The notes under the pieces are model-generated. The model saw nothing but the letters and a program-made list of their open reading frames with translations. It made no database searches and was not told the DNA's origin. The translations under genes and the position numbers were made by a program. A stretch of DNA of 64,000 bases from Pseudomonadota bacterium (GTDB lineage Bacteria > Pseudomonadota > Gammaproteobacteria > Burkholderiales > Rhodocyclaceae): assembly GCA_018241725.1 (NCBI GenBank), contig JAFEDI010000103.1, forward strand, positions 186,001 through 250,000, in the 5' to 3' direction. Below, piece after piece: positions 28,067-37,415 of this stretch (within the stretch, counting starts at the first letter, position 1; each line of letters opens with the position of its first letter).

Positions 28067-31000
28067 ATGGATCTCGCCCGTCTTCTCTCCCAGCTCGACG
28101 ACACCCTCCTCAGTGAATTATTCACCGCCAATGCGTTGACCCGTGCCCGGGGTTACATCGGTCGCGTCCGCAACATCGAGGCGGCCGGCAACCAGCTACA
28201 GGCCCTGGTGCAGGGCACCGAGCCTGTGCCCTACCGGGTCAGCGTGCGCATCGAGCGGCGCGAGTTCTTCGGCGAAAGCTCCATCGAGCTGAACACCCGC
28301 TGCACCTGCCCGGTGGGTAGCCGCTGCAAGCACGCCGCCGCGCTTATCCTCGCCGCACGCCGGCCCGGCAAGCTGGTGGACAAACCGCGCGCCGAAGTGC
28401 TGGCTTGGGTGCGCACGTTGCGCGAGCGGGTGGACAAGGCTGCCAAGGTGCGCAAGGCCTCCACGCCGCGGGACAGCATCTTCTACCTGTGCCGCATCAT
28501 CCGCCAGCTCGGCAACGACAGCCTGGAGTTCAGCCTGGTCAAGGCACGCACCGGGGCCGATGGTGAGCTGACCGGCTCGGCCAGCGAATGGACCAATTAC
28601 GAGCAGGCCCTGCTGCGTCCGCCAGCCTTCGTGCGTGACGAGGATCTGCATATCTTTCGCCTGCTGCGCGAATCCAACCGGCTTGGTGGCGGCTACGGTT
28701 GGCCGCTGCTCGAAGGTGCGCCGGGCCTGGCCGTGCTGGAAGCGGCGGTGGCGACTGGGCGGGCTTACCTGGAAATGGATGGTCGCAGCCATGCTCGGCC
28801 GCTGCGGAACGGCGCCTTGCGGCCAGCTGTGCTGGAATGGGTGCCCAGCGAAAACGGCATCAAAGCCCGGGTGGCCGCCGAGCCAGCTGCTACGCTGGTG
28901 TTGCGCACCGAACCGCTGGCCTACATCGACAGCAGCCGCGGCGAGGCGGGCCGTATCCAGGTGGACGACGCTCCGGTGATCGCTGAACTGCTGGGCCTGC
29001 CGGCCCTGTCGGCGGTGGAGCTGCCGGTGGTGGCCAGCGCGCTGGCCGAGCTTGCACCGGCCCTGCCCTCGCCGCAGGGGAACAAGGGTGTCGAGCTGCC
29101 GGTGGTGGATGCTCCGTGCCGTCCGGTGCTGACGCTGACCAGCATCTACTGCTGGAGCTGGCGCCGCCATCGCGGCTACGAAGCGGATTTCGGTGGCAAT
29201 GAATACGACGTGGCGAGCCCCGCTTTCGCCTATGGCGAAGCCCGCCTGGAGCCGGGCTCCACCCACGACGTGGCAACCCTGCAGGACGGCCGCGCGGTGC
29301 GCGTGAAGCGCGATCCTGCAGCTGAGCAGGCCGCCTGGCAGGCCTTCCTGGCGGCCGGTTTCCTGCCCCTCAAGCGCGGCTGGCTGATCAGCCAGGGCAT
29401 CCCGACCGAAGGTCTGTACGGGCTGGAGAGCGAACTCCACTGGAGCCACTTCTTTTCCCTCGTCGCGCCGGTGCTGCGCCAGGTGGGCTGGCACATCGAG
29501 TGCCCGCGGGATTTCCGCCACCGCCTGCTGGTCGCCAGCGACTGGCACGTGGAGATCGAGGAGAGCGACGACGGCTGGTTCGACGTGTCCCTCGGCGTCG
29601 AGGTGGAAGGCCGCCGGGTGGACCTTGCGCCGCTGCTGCACGCGGTTTTCAAGCAGGATGCGCGCTGGCTCGACCCCAAGCTGATCGAACGCATCCCCGA
29701 CGACAGCCAGGTGATCGTCCAGCTCGACGACGGGGACCGGGTGGCGCTGGCCGCCGCGCGGGTCAAGCCGATCGCCCGCACGCTGGTGGACCTCTTCGAC
29801 AACCCGTCCGGCAGCATCCGCGTGTCGCGCTTCGATGCGCCGCGCCTGGCCGACGTGCTCGGCGACGGCTGGCGGGCCCAGGGACTGGAGAGCCTGGAGC
29901 GCTGGATCGAACGCATCCGCGGTGCCGGCGCCATCAAGCCGGTGGCCGCGCCGAAGGGTTTCGCCCTCGACCTGCGCCCCTACCAGCTGGAAGGCCTGGC
30001 CTGGCTGCAGCACCTGCGCCGCCACGGCCTCGGCGGCATCCTGGCCGATGACATGGGCCTCGGCAAGACTGCCCAGACCCTGGCCCATCTGCTCGTCGAG
30101 AAGCGCGGCCGGCGCCTCGCCAAGCCGGCGCTGGTGGTGCTGCCGACCTCCCTGGTCTTCAACTGGCAGCGGGAGGCGGAGCGCTACGCGCCGGACCTCA
30201 AGGTGCTGAGTCTGCGCGGCAGCGGTCGTGCCGAGGCTTTCGAAAAGATCCCCGACGCGGACGTGTGCCTGACCACCTATCCGCTGCTGTGGCGCGACCG
30301 GGAACAGCTCGCCGCCCACGAATACCACTCGCTGATCCTCGACGAAGCCCAGACGGTCAAGAACGCCGCCAGCCAGGCGGCCCAGGTGGTGCGTACGCTG
30401 CGCGCCGAACACCGTCTGTGCCTCACCGGCACGCCGCTGGAAAACCACCTCGGCGAGCTATGGAGCCAGTTCGACTTCCTGCTGCCGGGCTTCCTCGGCG
30501 ACGTGAAGGACTTCACCGCCCGCTGGCGCACGCCGGTCGAGAAGTTCGGCGATACGGTGCGCCGTGATCTGCTGGCGAAGCGCATCGCCCCGTTCATCCT
30601 GCGCCGCCGCAAGGAAGAGGTGGCCAAGGAGCTGCCGCCGAAGACCATCGTGGTGCGCAGCGTCGAGCTCGATGGCCGCCAGCGCGACCTCTACGAGACC
30701 GTGCGGGCGACGATGGACCAGCGGGTGCGTGACGAGATCGCGGCCCGCGGCTTCGCGCGCAGCCAGATCGTCATCCTCGACGCGCTGCTCAAGCTGCGCC
30801 AGGTGTGCTGCGACCCGCGCCTGCTGAAGACCGATGCCGCCGCCAAGGTGAAGGAACGGGCCAAGCTGGATCTGCTGATGGACATGTTGCCGGAGTTGGT
30901 GGACGAGGGCCGCAAGGTGCTGCTGTTCTCCCAGTTCACCGGCATGCTGGCGCTGATTGCTGCCGAACTGGACGCCCGCCGCATCCGCCACGTGCAACTG

Positions 31001-31423
31001 ACCGGCGACACCGTGGACCGGGAAACCCCGGTCCGCCAGTTCCAGGACGGCGACGTGCCGGTCTTCCTGATCAGCCTGAAGGCTGGCGGCGTCGGCCTCA
31101 ACCTGACCGCCGCCGACACGGTGATCCACTACGATCCGTGGTGGAACCCGGCGGTGGAAAACCAGGCTACCGACCGCGCCCACCGCCTTGGCCAGACCAA
31201 GTCGGTGTTCGTCTACAAGCTGGTGGTCGCCGGCTCCATCGAGGAGAAAATCCTCGGCCTGCAGGAAAAGAAGGCCGAACTGGCCGCCGGCATCCTCGCC
31301 GAGGATCACGAGGGCAGCGTCAAGTTCGGCGAGGACGACATCCGCGCGCTGCTGGCGCCGCTGCCTGAGGCGAAGGGCGACGCGGAGCCGAAGAAGCGCG
31401 GGCGGCCGAAGAAGGCGGTCTGA
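28067..31423 (+). CDS. SNF2-family helicase-like ATPase with SWIM zinc finger
   Basis: An 1118-residue protein. It starts with a SWIM finger (C79-T-C81...C87-K-H89), followed by about 550 residues without clear motifs, and then the SNF2 ATPase: DDMGLGKTAQTLAHLL near residue 660, a DEAQ box near 758, LTGTPLENHLGELWSQF, and ATDRAHRLGQTKSVFVYKLV as motif VI. The protein ends KKRGRPKKAV, which has the GRP core of an AT-hook. Bacterial members are thought to move along or remodel protein-DNA or RNA polymerase complexes. It stands alone, 62 bp after the sirtuin gene. Confidence 0.93.
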   Translation: MDLARLLSQLDDTLLSELFTANALTRARGYIGRVRNIEAAGNQLQALVQGTEPVPYRVSVRIERREFFGESSIELNTRCTCPVGSRCKHAAALILAARRPGKLVDKPRAEVLAWVRTLRERVDKAAKVRKASTPRDSIFYLCRIIRQLGNDSLEFSLVKARTGADGELTGSASEWTNYEQALLRPPAFVRDEDLHIFRLLRESNRLGGGYGWPLLEGAPGLAVLEAAVATGRAYLEMDGRSHARPLRNGALRPAVLEWVPSENGIKARVAAEPAATLVLRTEPLAYIDSSRGEAGRIQVDDAPVIAELLGLPALSAVELPVVASALAELAPALPSPQGNKGVELPVVDAPCRPVLTLTSIYCWSWRRHRGYEADFGGNEYDVASPAFAYGEARLEPGSTHDVATLQDGRAVRVKRDPAAEQAAWQAFLAAGFLPLKRGWLISQGIPTEGLYGLESELHWSHFFSLVAPVLRQVGWHIECPRDFRHRLLVASDWHVEIEESDDGWFDVSLGVEVEGRRVDLAPLLHAVFKQDARWLDPKLIERIPDDSQVIVQLDDGDRVALAAARVKPIARTLVDLFDNPSGSIRVSRFDAPRLADVLGDGWRAQGLESLERWIERIRGAGAIKPVAAPKGFALDLRPYQLEGLAWLQHLRRHGLGGILADDMGLGKTAQTLAHLLVEKRGRRLAKPALVVLPTSLVFNWQREAERYAPDLKVLSLRGSGRAEAFEKIPDADVCLTTYPLLWRDREQLAAHEYHSLILDEAQTVKNAASQAAQVVRTLRAEHRLCLTGTPLENHLGELWSQFDFLLPGFLGDVKDFTARWRTPVEKFGDTVRRDLLAKRIAPFILRRRKEEVAKELPPKTIVVRSVELDGRQRDLYETVRATMDQRVRDEIAARGFARSQIVILDALLKLRQVCCDPRLLKTDAAAKVKERAKLDLLMDMLPELVDEGRKVLLFSQFTGMLALIAAELDARRIRHVQLTGDTVDRETPVRQFQDGDVPVFLISLKAGGVGLNLTAADTVIHYDPWWNPAVENQATDRAHRLGQTKSVFVYKLVVAGSIEEKILGLQEKKAELAAGILAEDHEGSVKFGEDDIRALLAPLPEAKGDAEPKKRGRPKKAV

Positions 31424-31496
31424 GCCGCAGGCGCCGTCCGGCCCCGCGGGGGCGAATGAATTCGTTCCTGCCGCCGGGCTGCCCGGTGTTTGTGCG

Positions 31497-32450
31497 TCAG
31501 ACCAGCCGGTTGCGTGCCTCGCCAGCAGCGAAGGCCTCGATGTTGTCGGTCAGCTGGTCAGCCAGGGTCTGCATGGCCTCGCGGCTCGACCACGCCACGT
31601 GGGGTGTCAGGATGAAGTTGCCGGCGGCGAGCACGTCCGCAGCCAGCAGCGGGTTGTCGGTTGGCGGCTCCTCGGTCAGCACGTCGAAGCCGGCGCCGCC
31701 GATGCGGCGGGCGCGCAGCGTGTCGGCCAGCGCGGCCTCATCCACCAGGCCGCCACGGGCGGTGTTGATCAGCAGCGCGGTGGGTTTCATCGCGGCCAGT
31801 TCGGCGGCGCCGATCAGGTGGCGCGTGGCATCGTTGAGCGGGCAGTGCAGGCTGATCACGTCGGCGTCTCGGATCAGCTGTTCGAAGGCCACGTAGCCGT
31901 CGCGCACGGCCGCCGCGCCCTTGTGCTCGCCGCGGATCACCTTCATGCCGAAAGCCTCGGCGAGGCGCGCGACGCCCTGGCCGAGGGTGCCGCTGCCGAG
32001 GAGGCCGAGGGTCTGCCCGGACAGGTCGCGGATCGGATAGTCGAAATAGCAGAACTGCTCGCTCTTCTGCCAGCGCCCCGCGGCCACCGACTGGTGGTAG
32101 GGCGCCAGCTGGCGGGACAGGGCCAGCATCAACGCCAGCACGTGCTCGGGTACCGTCTCGCGGGCATAGCCGCGCACGTTGGCGACGGCGATGCCGCGGG
32201 CCCGGCAGGCTTCCAGGTCCACGTTGTTGTAGCCGGTGGCGGCAATCGCCACCATCTGCAGGTCGGGCAGGCCGGCGATGATCCCGGCGGTAAGCTGGCG
32301 CTTGTTGACGACCGCGATGGTGGCGCCGGCCAGGTGTTCCGCCACCTCATGCTGGGCGGTGGCCTCGTATTCGGTCCACTCGTGGGCGAAGGCGGGGCGA
32401 CGGATGTCGGCGATCAGCGCGCCGGATTCCAGGTAGACGATGCGGTGCAT
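31497..32450 (-). CDS. hprA: D-2-hydroxyacid dehydrogenase (glycerate/hydroxypyruvate reductase type)
   Basis: A 317-residue NAD(P)-dependent enzyme. The Rossmann motif is GLLGSGTLGQGVA, the substrate-binding Arg lies in INTARGGLVDE and the catalytic His in LTPHVAWSS. It most resembles HprA, which interconverts hydroxypyruvate and glycerate, but the related formate or lactate dehydrogenases cannot be excluded. It lies 88 bp downstream of cobO on the same strand, though no role in cobalamin metabolism is implied. Confidence 0.88.
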   Translation of the reverse strand: MHRIVYLESGALIADIRRPAFAHEWTEYEATAQHEVAEHLAGATIAVVNKRQLTAGIIAGLPDLQMVAIAATGYNNVDLEACRARGIAVANVRGYARETVPEHVLALMLALSRQLAPYHQSVAAGRWQKSEQFCYFDYPIRDLSGQTLGLLGSGTLGQGVARLAEAFGMKVIRGEHKGAAAVRDGYVAFEQLIRDADVISLHCPLNDATRHLIGAAELAAMKPTALLINTARGGLVDEAALADTLRARRIGGAGFDVLTEEPPTDNPLLAADVLAAGNFILTPHVAWSSREAMQTLADQLTDNIEAFAAGEARNRLV

Positions 32451-32538
32451 GGCGGTCGGGGCAGCAAACGGAAAGAAGGGATCAACTTTACCGTGCCCGG
32501 ACCGCCTGGCAGAACCGGGGTTTACCGCAGCCGCCTGC

Positions 32539-33162
32539 TCAGAACTCCAGGCCGGCCTGGGCTGCGATGCCGGCCTTGAAGGCGTGCTTGACGACGCCCA
32601 TGTCGGTGACCGTGTCGGCCGCTTCGATCAACGCTTCCGGCGCACCGCGGCCGGTGACGATGACGTGCTGCATCGGCGGGCGGGCCTGCAGGTCGGCGAT
32701 CACCTCGTTCACATCCAGGTAGGCATACTTGAGGACGATGTTGAGCTCGTCGAGTACCACCAGGCCGATCTCCGGGTCGCGCAGGAAGGCCCGCGCCTGT
32801 TCCCAGCCGGCCTTGGCGCTGGCGATGTCGGCGCTGCGGTCCTGGGTGTCCCAGGTGAAGCCGTCGCCCATCACGTGCCAGCTGACTTCCGGCTGGCGGC
32901 GGAAGAAGGCTTCCTCGCCGGTGTCGGAGCGGCCCTTGACGAATTGCACCACGCCGGCCTTGAGGCCGTGGCCGAGGGCCCGCGCCAGCACGCCGAAGGC
33001 AGCGCTGGACTTGCCCTTGCCGTTGCCTGTGTTCACCAGCAGCACGCCGCGTTGGTCGGTGGCAGCGGCGATGGCGGCGTCGACGACGGCCTTCTTGCGT
33101 TCCATGCGGGTCTTGTGACGGGCATCGCGTTCGGTGTCGGAGGAGGTGTCGTGGTTGGTCAT
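32539..33162 (-). CDS. cobO: Cob(I)yrinic acid a,c-diamide adenosyltransferase
   Basis: A 207-residue BtuR/CobO protein. The P-loop is GNGKGKSSAAFG (47-58), with VVQFVKG, LDELNIVLKY and VIVTGRGAP in order. It transfers adenosyl from ATP to the cobalt of corrinoids. The start at 33162 is chosen by family length; the frame upstream is not conserved. It follows the btuD-like gene by 132 bp, consistent with the riboswitch-controlled operon. Confidence 0.95.
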   Translation of the reverse strand: MTNHDTSSDTERDARHKTRMERKKAVVDAAIAAATDQRGVLLVNTGNGKGKSSAAFGVLARALGHGLKAGVVQFVKGRSDTGEEAFFRRQPEVSWHVMGDGFTWDTQDRSADIASAKAGWEQARAFLRDPEIGLVVLDELNIVLKYAYLDVNEVIADLQARPPMQHVIVTGRGAPEALIEAADTVTDMGVVKHAFKAGIAAQAGLEF

Positions 33163-33294
33163 GGTGGTGTTTGTGGGCTCGTTGGGGGACTTGTGGTTTT
33201 CTTGTGAGTTTCCTGTGGATTTCTTGTGGGGAAAACGAGTTCGCCCAACAGCTACAACAGGCACAGTAAAGGTCTGGACTGTGTCCAGCGGCTT

Positions 33295-34077
33295 TCAGGC
33301 TGGGACGAACAGCGTTGCCGTACCGTCGGCGACGGCCCGCAGCGGATGGCCGAAGGCCGCCGACAGGCGCTCGGCGGTGAGCACTTCGGCGGCCGTGCCA
33401 AAGATATGGCCGCCTGCGCCGTCGAGCAGCAGCACGTGGCTGGCGTAACGGGCGGTCAGGTTGATGTCGTGGAGGACCATCGCCACGCCGGCGCCGGCGC
33501 TGGCCAGCTCGCGGAAGTGGTCTAGCACCGCGACTTCATGGTGCAGGTCCAGGTGGGCCAGCGGTTCGTCGAGCAGATACAGGCGCGGCCGCTGGACCAG
33601 CAGGGTGGCGATGGCGAGGCGTTGGCGCTCACCGCCAGAGAGCGTCGGCACCTGGCGTTCGGCAAAGCCGCCCAGGCCCATGCTGGCCAGCGCGGCGAGC
33701 GCGATCGCTTCGTCTTCCGGCCCTTCCCAGTCCCACCGGCCGAGGTAGGGGTGGCGGCCGACGAGGGCGGTTTCGAGCACCGTCGCGCTGAAGAAATCCG
33801 GCTGGCTCTGGGCCAGCAGGCCGCGCAGGCAGGCTTCGTGGCCGCGTGGCCAGGCGGCGTAGGGCTGGCCGGACAGCAGCACGGTGCCGGCGGCGACATC
33901 GCGCAGGCCGGCCAGGGTGTGCAGCAGGGTGGTCTTGCCGGCGCCGTTGCGGCCAAGGATCACCAGGGTGTCGCCGGGCTGCAGAGTGAAATCCAGATCC
34001 TTTACCACGTCGCGGTGGCCCACCTGAACGGTGAGGCCGTCGGTGGCGAGGACTGGGGGGCGTACATCCATCTTCAT
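33295..34077 (-). CDS. btuD: ABC transporter ATP-binding protein, cobalamin (BtuD-like)
   Basis: A 260-residue ATPase with Walker A GRNGAGKTT, signature LSGGERQRLAIA, Walker B LYLLDEPLAHLD and the H-loop LHDINL. Its start overlaps the permease stop (ATGA). FecE and HmuV types are similar; the position between btuB and cobO supports cobalamin. A shadow frame extends upstream but belongs to the permease. Confidence 0.9.
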   Translation of the reverse strand: MKMDVRPPVLATDGLTVQVGHRDVVKDLDFTLQPGDTLVILGRNGAGKTTLLHTLAGLRDVAAGTVLLSGQPYAAWPRGHEACLRGLLAQSQPDFFSATVLETALVGRHPYLGRWDWEGPEDEAIALAALASMGLGGFAERQVPTLSGGERQRLAIATLLVQRPRLYLLDEPLAHLDLHHEVAVLDHFRELASAGAGVAMVLHDINLTARYASHVLLLDGAGGHIFGTAAEVLTAERLSAAFGHPLRAVADGTATLFVPA

Positions 34078-35099
34078 CGTGGATGTCTCGCCAGCAGGAA
34101 CAGGAAGACCGGCACGCCGATCAGCGCGGTCAGCACGCCGACAGGCAGCTGGATCGGTGCGACCACCGTGCGCGCGGCGGTGTCGGCAGCACACAGCAGC
34201 ACGCCGCCGGCCAGCGTGGCAGCGGGAAGCAGCAGACGCTGGTCGTTGCCGATGGCCAGGCGAACCAGATGCGGCACGATCAGGCCGACGAAGCCCACCG
34301 AGCCGACAGTGGTCACCGCCACTGCGGTGAGCAGTGCGCCGAGACCGTAGACCAGCATGCGCAGGCGGCCGACGCGCACGCCGAGGGCGCGGGCGGTGAT
34401 CTCGCCGCGGGCCAGCAGGTTGAGTTCGCGGGCGAAGGGCAGGGCGGCCAGCAGGCCGACGGCCAGCAGGGCCAGTGCCGGCCATGGCCGGCTGGCGCTG
34501 CTGGCATCGCCCATCAACCAGAAGAGCATGCCCTTGACCCGGCCTTCGGGGGCCAGGCTCAGCATCAGCGCCACCGCCGCGCCGCAGCCGGAAGCGACGA
34601 TGACGCCGGTGAGCAGCAGGCGGGTTTGCGTCCACGAACCGTCGCCGTGGGCGAGGCCGAAGACCAGCAGCGTGGCGCCGAGGGCGCCGATGAAGGCGCC
34701 GGTGTCGATCCACCCGGCCGTCGCTCCGGCCAGGATCGTGCCCAGGGCGCCAACCGCCGCCCCACCGGAAATGCCCAGCACGTAGGGGTCGGCCAACGGG
34801 TTGCGCAGCAGCACCTGCATCAGCGCACCGGCCAGCGCCAGTAGGCCGCCGCAGGCGAAGGCGGCGATGGCACGGGGCAGGCGCAGTTGGCGGACGATGT
34901 CCGCCTCCATGCTGCCTTCACCGCTGCCCAGCGCTGCCAGCAGATCGTGCCCGGACACCGGCATGGCGCCGGCCGACAGGGACCAGGCAAAGGCCGCCAG
35001 CGCCGCCGCCATCAGGCCGGCGATGACCAGCCGGGCGCGCAGGCGCATGTGGCGCATGTTCACCGGTTGATGTCGGGCGGCGGCGTGCCCGTCGGCCAT
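34074..35099 (-). CDS. btuC: ABC transporter permease, cobalamin (BtuC-like, FecCD family)
   Basis: A 341-residue FecCD-type permease with about nine or ten helices. Family motifs: LRLPRAIAAFACGGLLALAG, LRNPLADPYVLGISGGAAVG, and VGFVGLIVPHLVR near the C-terminus. The start at 35099 has GGAGG five or six bases upstream. It lies 20 bp after btuB. No periplasmic binding protein (BtuF) gene is present in the window. Confidence 0.92.
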   Translation of the reverse strand: MADGHAAARHQPVNMRHMRLRARLVIAGLMAAALAAFAWSLSAGAMPVSGHDLLAALGSGEGSMEADIVRQLRLPRAIAAFACGGLLALAGALMQVLLRNPLADPYVLGISGGAAVGALGTILAGATAGWIDTGAFIGALGATLLVFGLAHGDGSWTQTRLLLTGVIVASGCGAAVALMLSLAPEGRVKGMLFWLMGDASSASRPWPALALLAVGLLAALPFARELNLLARGEITARALGVRVGRLRMLVYGLGALLTAVAVTTVGSVGFVGLIVPHLVRLAIGNDQRLLLPAATLAGGVLLCAADTAARTVVAPIQLPVGVLTALIGVPVFLFLLARHPR

Positions 35100-35119
35100 G
35101 GTCCCTCCGTGCATGGGGC

Positions 35120-36934
35120 TTATTTCGGTGCGTAGCGTACGCCGAAGAAGACGTTGGCGCCGGCCGTCTTGAAGCCCCAGGCGGTTTCGTACTGCTTGTC
35201 GAGGATGTTGTTGGCCCGTGCCTCGAGGCCCAGCTCCTTGCTCAGCGCGTACTTGGCGAAGGCGTTCACCAGCCCGTAGCCGCCCATCGGGTTGACCTCG
35301 CTGGTGCGGTCGTAGCGGCCGCCGGAGCCTTGCCATTCCGCGCCCACGGTGAGGGCCGCGAAGCTGCGGCTGATCGCCAGGTTGCCGGTCTTGTTGGCGC
35401 GGCGCTGCAGGCGTTTGCCGGTGTCCAGGTCCTTCGGATCGAGGAAGTCGATGTTGGCGACGATGTCGAAGCCGGCGAGCTGGCCGCCGTAGCCCAGGCT
35501 GATGCCTTCGAGGCGGGCGCTGCCGACGTTCTGCGGGATGAAGTTCTGGTCGTTGATGATCAGGTTGGTGATGCGATTGCGGAAGTAGGTGGCGCTGACG
35601 CTCTGCCCGTGCTGTTCCCACTGCAGGCCGACTTCCTTGTTGTAGGCGCTTTCCGGTTTCAGATTCACGTTGCCGTAGCCGGGGTAGTACAGCTCGTTGA
35701 AGGTCGGCGCACGGAAGGCGTTGCCGATGCTGCCCTGCACACGCAGCGTCGGCAGGATCTGGTAGCCGTAGCCGGCGTAGCCGGTGGTCTTGCCGCCGAA
35801 CTGGCTGTTGTCGTCGTGGCGGGCGTTGAGCTGGACCTTGTGCGGGCCGAAGCCGGCGGTCCACCCGAGCAGGCCCGAGTTGATCGTGCGGCCGACGTCG
35901 AAGGTGTCCTGGTTGACGGCCTTCTGGTGCAGGTTCTCGTAGGCGGCGAGCAGGGTGCCGACTGGCAGGCGGATGTCGTTCTGCCACATGAATTGCTGTT
36001 GGGTGGTCTTGATCGACGCACCGTTGGGGGCGTAGGACGCGAAGTTCTTCGAATCGTCGACGGACTGGCCGAAGCGAACGGTGCTGGTCCAGACGTCGCT
36101 GAGGCGGTTGCGGCTGTACAGGTTCCAGACGTTCTGCACGTCGTCGTTGAAGTTGTCGAAGCCGAGGCCCGAGTCATAGTGGTTGCGGCTGGTGGCGTAG
36201 AGGATCGAGCCGCCGACTTCATGGCCATCTGCCACGCGGTAGCTCAGCTTGGCCGACAGGTTGCTGTTGCGGTACGGATCCCTGTCCGGGTTGTAGTAGT
36301 AGGGTTGTTTGGCCTTGCTGTAGATGGCGCTGTAGCCGTCGCTCTCGGCGTAGCCACCGCGCACCGAGTAGGACAGCTTGTCGGTGCCGCCGGAGACGCC
36401 GGCAGAGGTTTCGCGGGTGCCGTAGCTGCCGACGCCGACGAAGGCGTCCACCTTCGGCGCGCCTTCGCCCTTGCGCGTGAAGATCTGGATCACGCCGCCG
36501 ATCGCGTCGGCGCCGTACAGTGCGGAAGCCGGGCCGCGGACGATTTCGATGCGTTCGATCTGCGACAGCGGGATGTCCTGCCAGCTCGGCGAGCCGAGAG
36601 TGGCGGAGCCGAGGCGCATGCCGTCCACGACCAGCAGGGTCTGGCGCGGGCTGGCGCCGCGGATGAAGATGTCGGTGGCCTTGCCGGGGCCGCCGCTGGA
36701 AGCCATCTGGATGCCGGGCTGGCGGGCCAGCAGTTCCGGCAGCGAGAAGGTCGAGCCGGCGCGTTCGATCTGCTCGCGCTCGATGACGGTCACGTCGGCG
36801 AGGGACTCGTCGGCACGCTGGGCCTGACGGGTCGCGGTAACGACAACCGTGGGTTGTTCGGCGGGGGCAGCCAGAGCGATGGCGGGGAAGGCGGAGGCGA
36901 CCGCCAGGGCAGCTGTGGAAAGTCGGATGATCAT
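35120..36934 (-). CDS. btuB: TonB-dependent cobalamin receptor
   Basis: The 604-residue precursor has a signal peptide (cut near ALA-AP), a TonB-box-like TVVVTAT, a plug domain (PGIQMASSGGPGKATDIFIRG, IEIVRGPASALYGADAIGGV) and a beta-barrel that ends with an aromatic-containing strand (FFGVRYAPK). BtuB moves cobalamin across the outer membrane using TonB energy. The upstream riboswitch settles the substrate assignment. Confidence 0.94.
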   Translation of the reverse strand: MIIRLSTAALAVASAFPAIALAAPAEQPTVVVTATRQAQRADESLADVTVIEREQIERAGSTFSLPELLARQPGIQMASSGGPGKATDIFIRGASPRQTLLVVDGMRLGSATLGSPSWQDIPLSQIERIEIVRGPASALYGADAIGGVIQIFTRKGEGAPKVDAFVGVGSYGTRETSAGVSGGTDKLSYSVRGGYAESDGYSAIYSKAKQPYYYNPDRDPYRNSNLSAKLSYRVADGHEVGGSILYATSRNHYDSGLGFDNFNDDVQNVWNLYSRNRLSDVWTSTVRFGQSVDDSKNFASYAPNGASIKTTQQQFMWQNDIRLPVGTLLAAYENLHQKAVNQDTFDVGRTINSGLLGWTAGFGPHKVQLNARHDDNSQFGGKTTGYAGYGYQILPTLRVQGSIGNAFRAPTFNELYYPGYGNVNLKPESAYNKEVGLQWEQHGQSVSATYFRNRITNLIINDQNFIPQNVGSARLEGISLGYGGQLAGFDIVANIDFLDPKDLDTGKRLQRRANKTGNLAISRSFAALTVGAEWQGSGGRYDRTSEVNPMGGYGLVNAFAKYALSKELGLEARANNILDKQYETAWGFKTAGANVFFGVRYAPK

Positions 36935-37083
36935 CTGTCAGGTTCTCCCGGACCCGGTGGCGTCCCCGCCGACTCGGGTGGATTGCGTGTGGAAGCGCAG
37001 GGGAGGTACCGCAGAAGGCCGGACAGGATCACGGCCGCGCGCGTTGCCACCACCCCGTGGCACTTCCGCTGTTGTGTGATCGA

Positions 37084-37275
37084 GGCCGGTATCCGGGCTC
37101 GCAAGCCGAGCCGGTGCGGCACAATGCCGACCGGACAGGGCGCATCGCCTTCCCAGACCCGACGGGCCCAGTGGCTATGTGATGCGCCTTGCGCTTGCTT
37201 ACCGTTGCGGGGGCAGCACAGGCCTTGCGGCTTCCGTGGAAGCACGCGCACCTGTTTCCCGTTTAACTCCTGACC
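37084..37275 (-). ncRNA. Cobalamin riboswitch upstream of btuB
   Basis: The conserved elements occur in order on the minus strand: GGGAAACAGGTGCG (37260-37247), CTGCCCCCGCAACGGTAAGC (37216-37197), AGCCACTGG (37176-37168), GGGAAGGCG (37154-37146) and the B12 box AGCCCGGATACCGGCC (37099-37084). The remaining 150 bases to btuB can hold the expression platform; GTGCCAC-type arms that could pair are present, but the switch mechanism cannot be settled by eye. It should turn off btuB-btuC-btuD-cobO when adenosylcobalamin is abundant. Confidence 0.95.
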
Positions 37276-37347
37276 TGGACGGCCGCTGGAGCACCTGGAG
37301 CACGCGTATCGCCGGACCGATTCGGCCCTGTGGCGACAACGGCGGCG

Positions 37348-37356
37348 ATAATAGCA
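37348..37356 (-). promoter_or_regulatory. Possible extended -10 promoter of the btuB operon
   Basis: TGCTATTAT on the minus strand resembles an extended -10 element. No good -35 is seen. Transcription would start near 37341, placing the complete riboswitch in the leader. Confidence 0.4.
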
Positions 37357-37383
37357 CCAAAATCAGTCACTTCCCGAATTGGG

Positions 37384-37399
37384 TTGACGTGAGCGTCAA
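37384..37399. promoter_or_regulatory. Perfect inverted repeat before cobU
   Basis: TTGACG-TGAG-CGTCAA has perfect 6-bp arms and lies 17 bases before the cobU ATG. It could be an operator or an RNA hairpin near the ribosome-binding site; the regulator is unknown. Confidence 0.4.
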
Positions 37400-37415
37400 T
37401 CCGCTGGAGCCTCTT

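Noticed and set aside
28196-30448. Long minus-strand open frame opposite the SNF2 gene
   Set aside because: Antisense shadow of a GC-rich gene; no domain and no ribosome-binding site.
31424-31496. GC hairpin GGCCCCGCGGGGGC after the SNF2 gene as terminator
   Set aside because: No T run follows and the stem is self-overlapping; not convincing.
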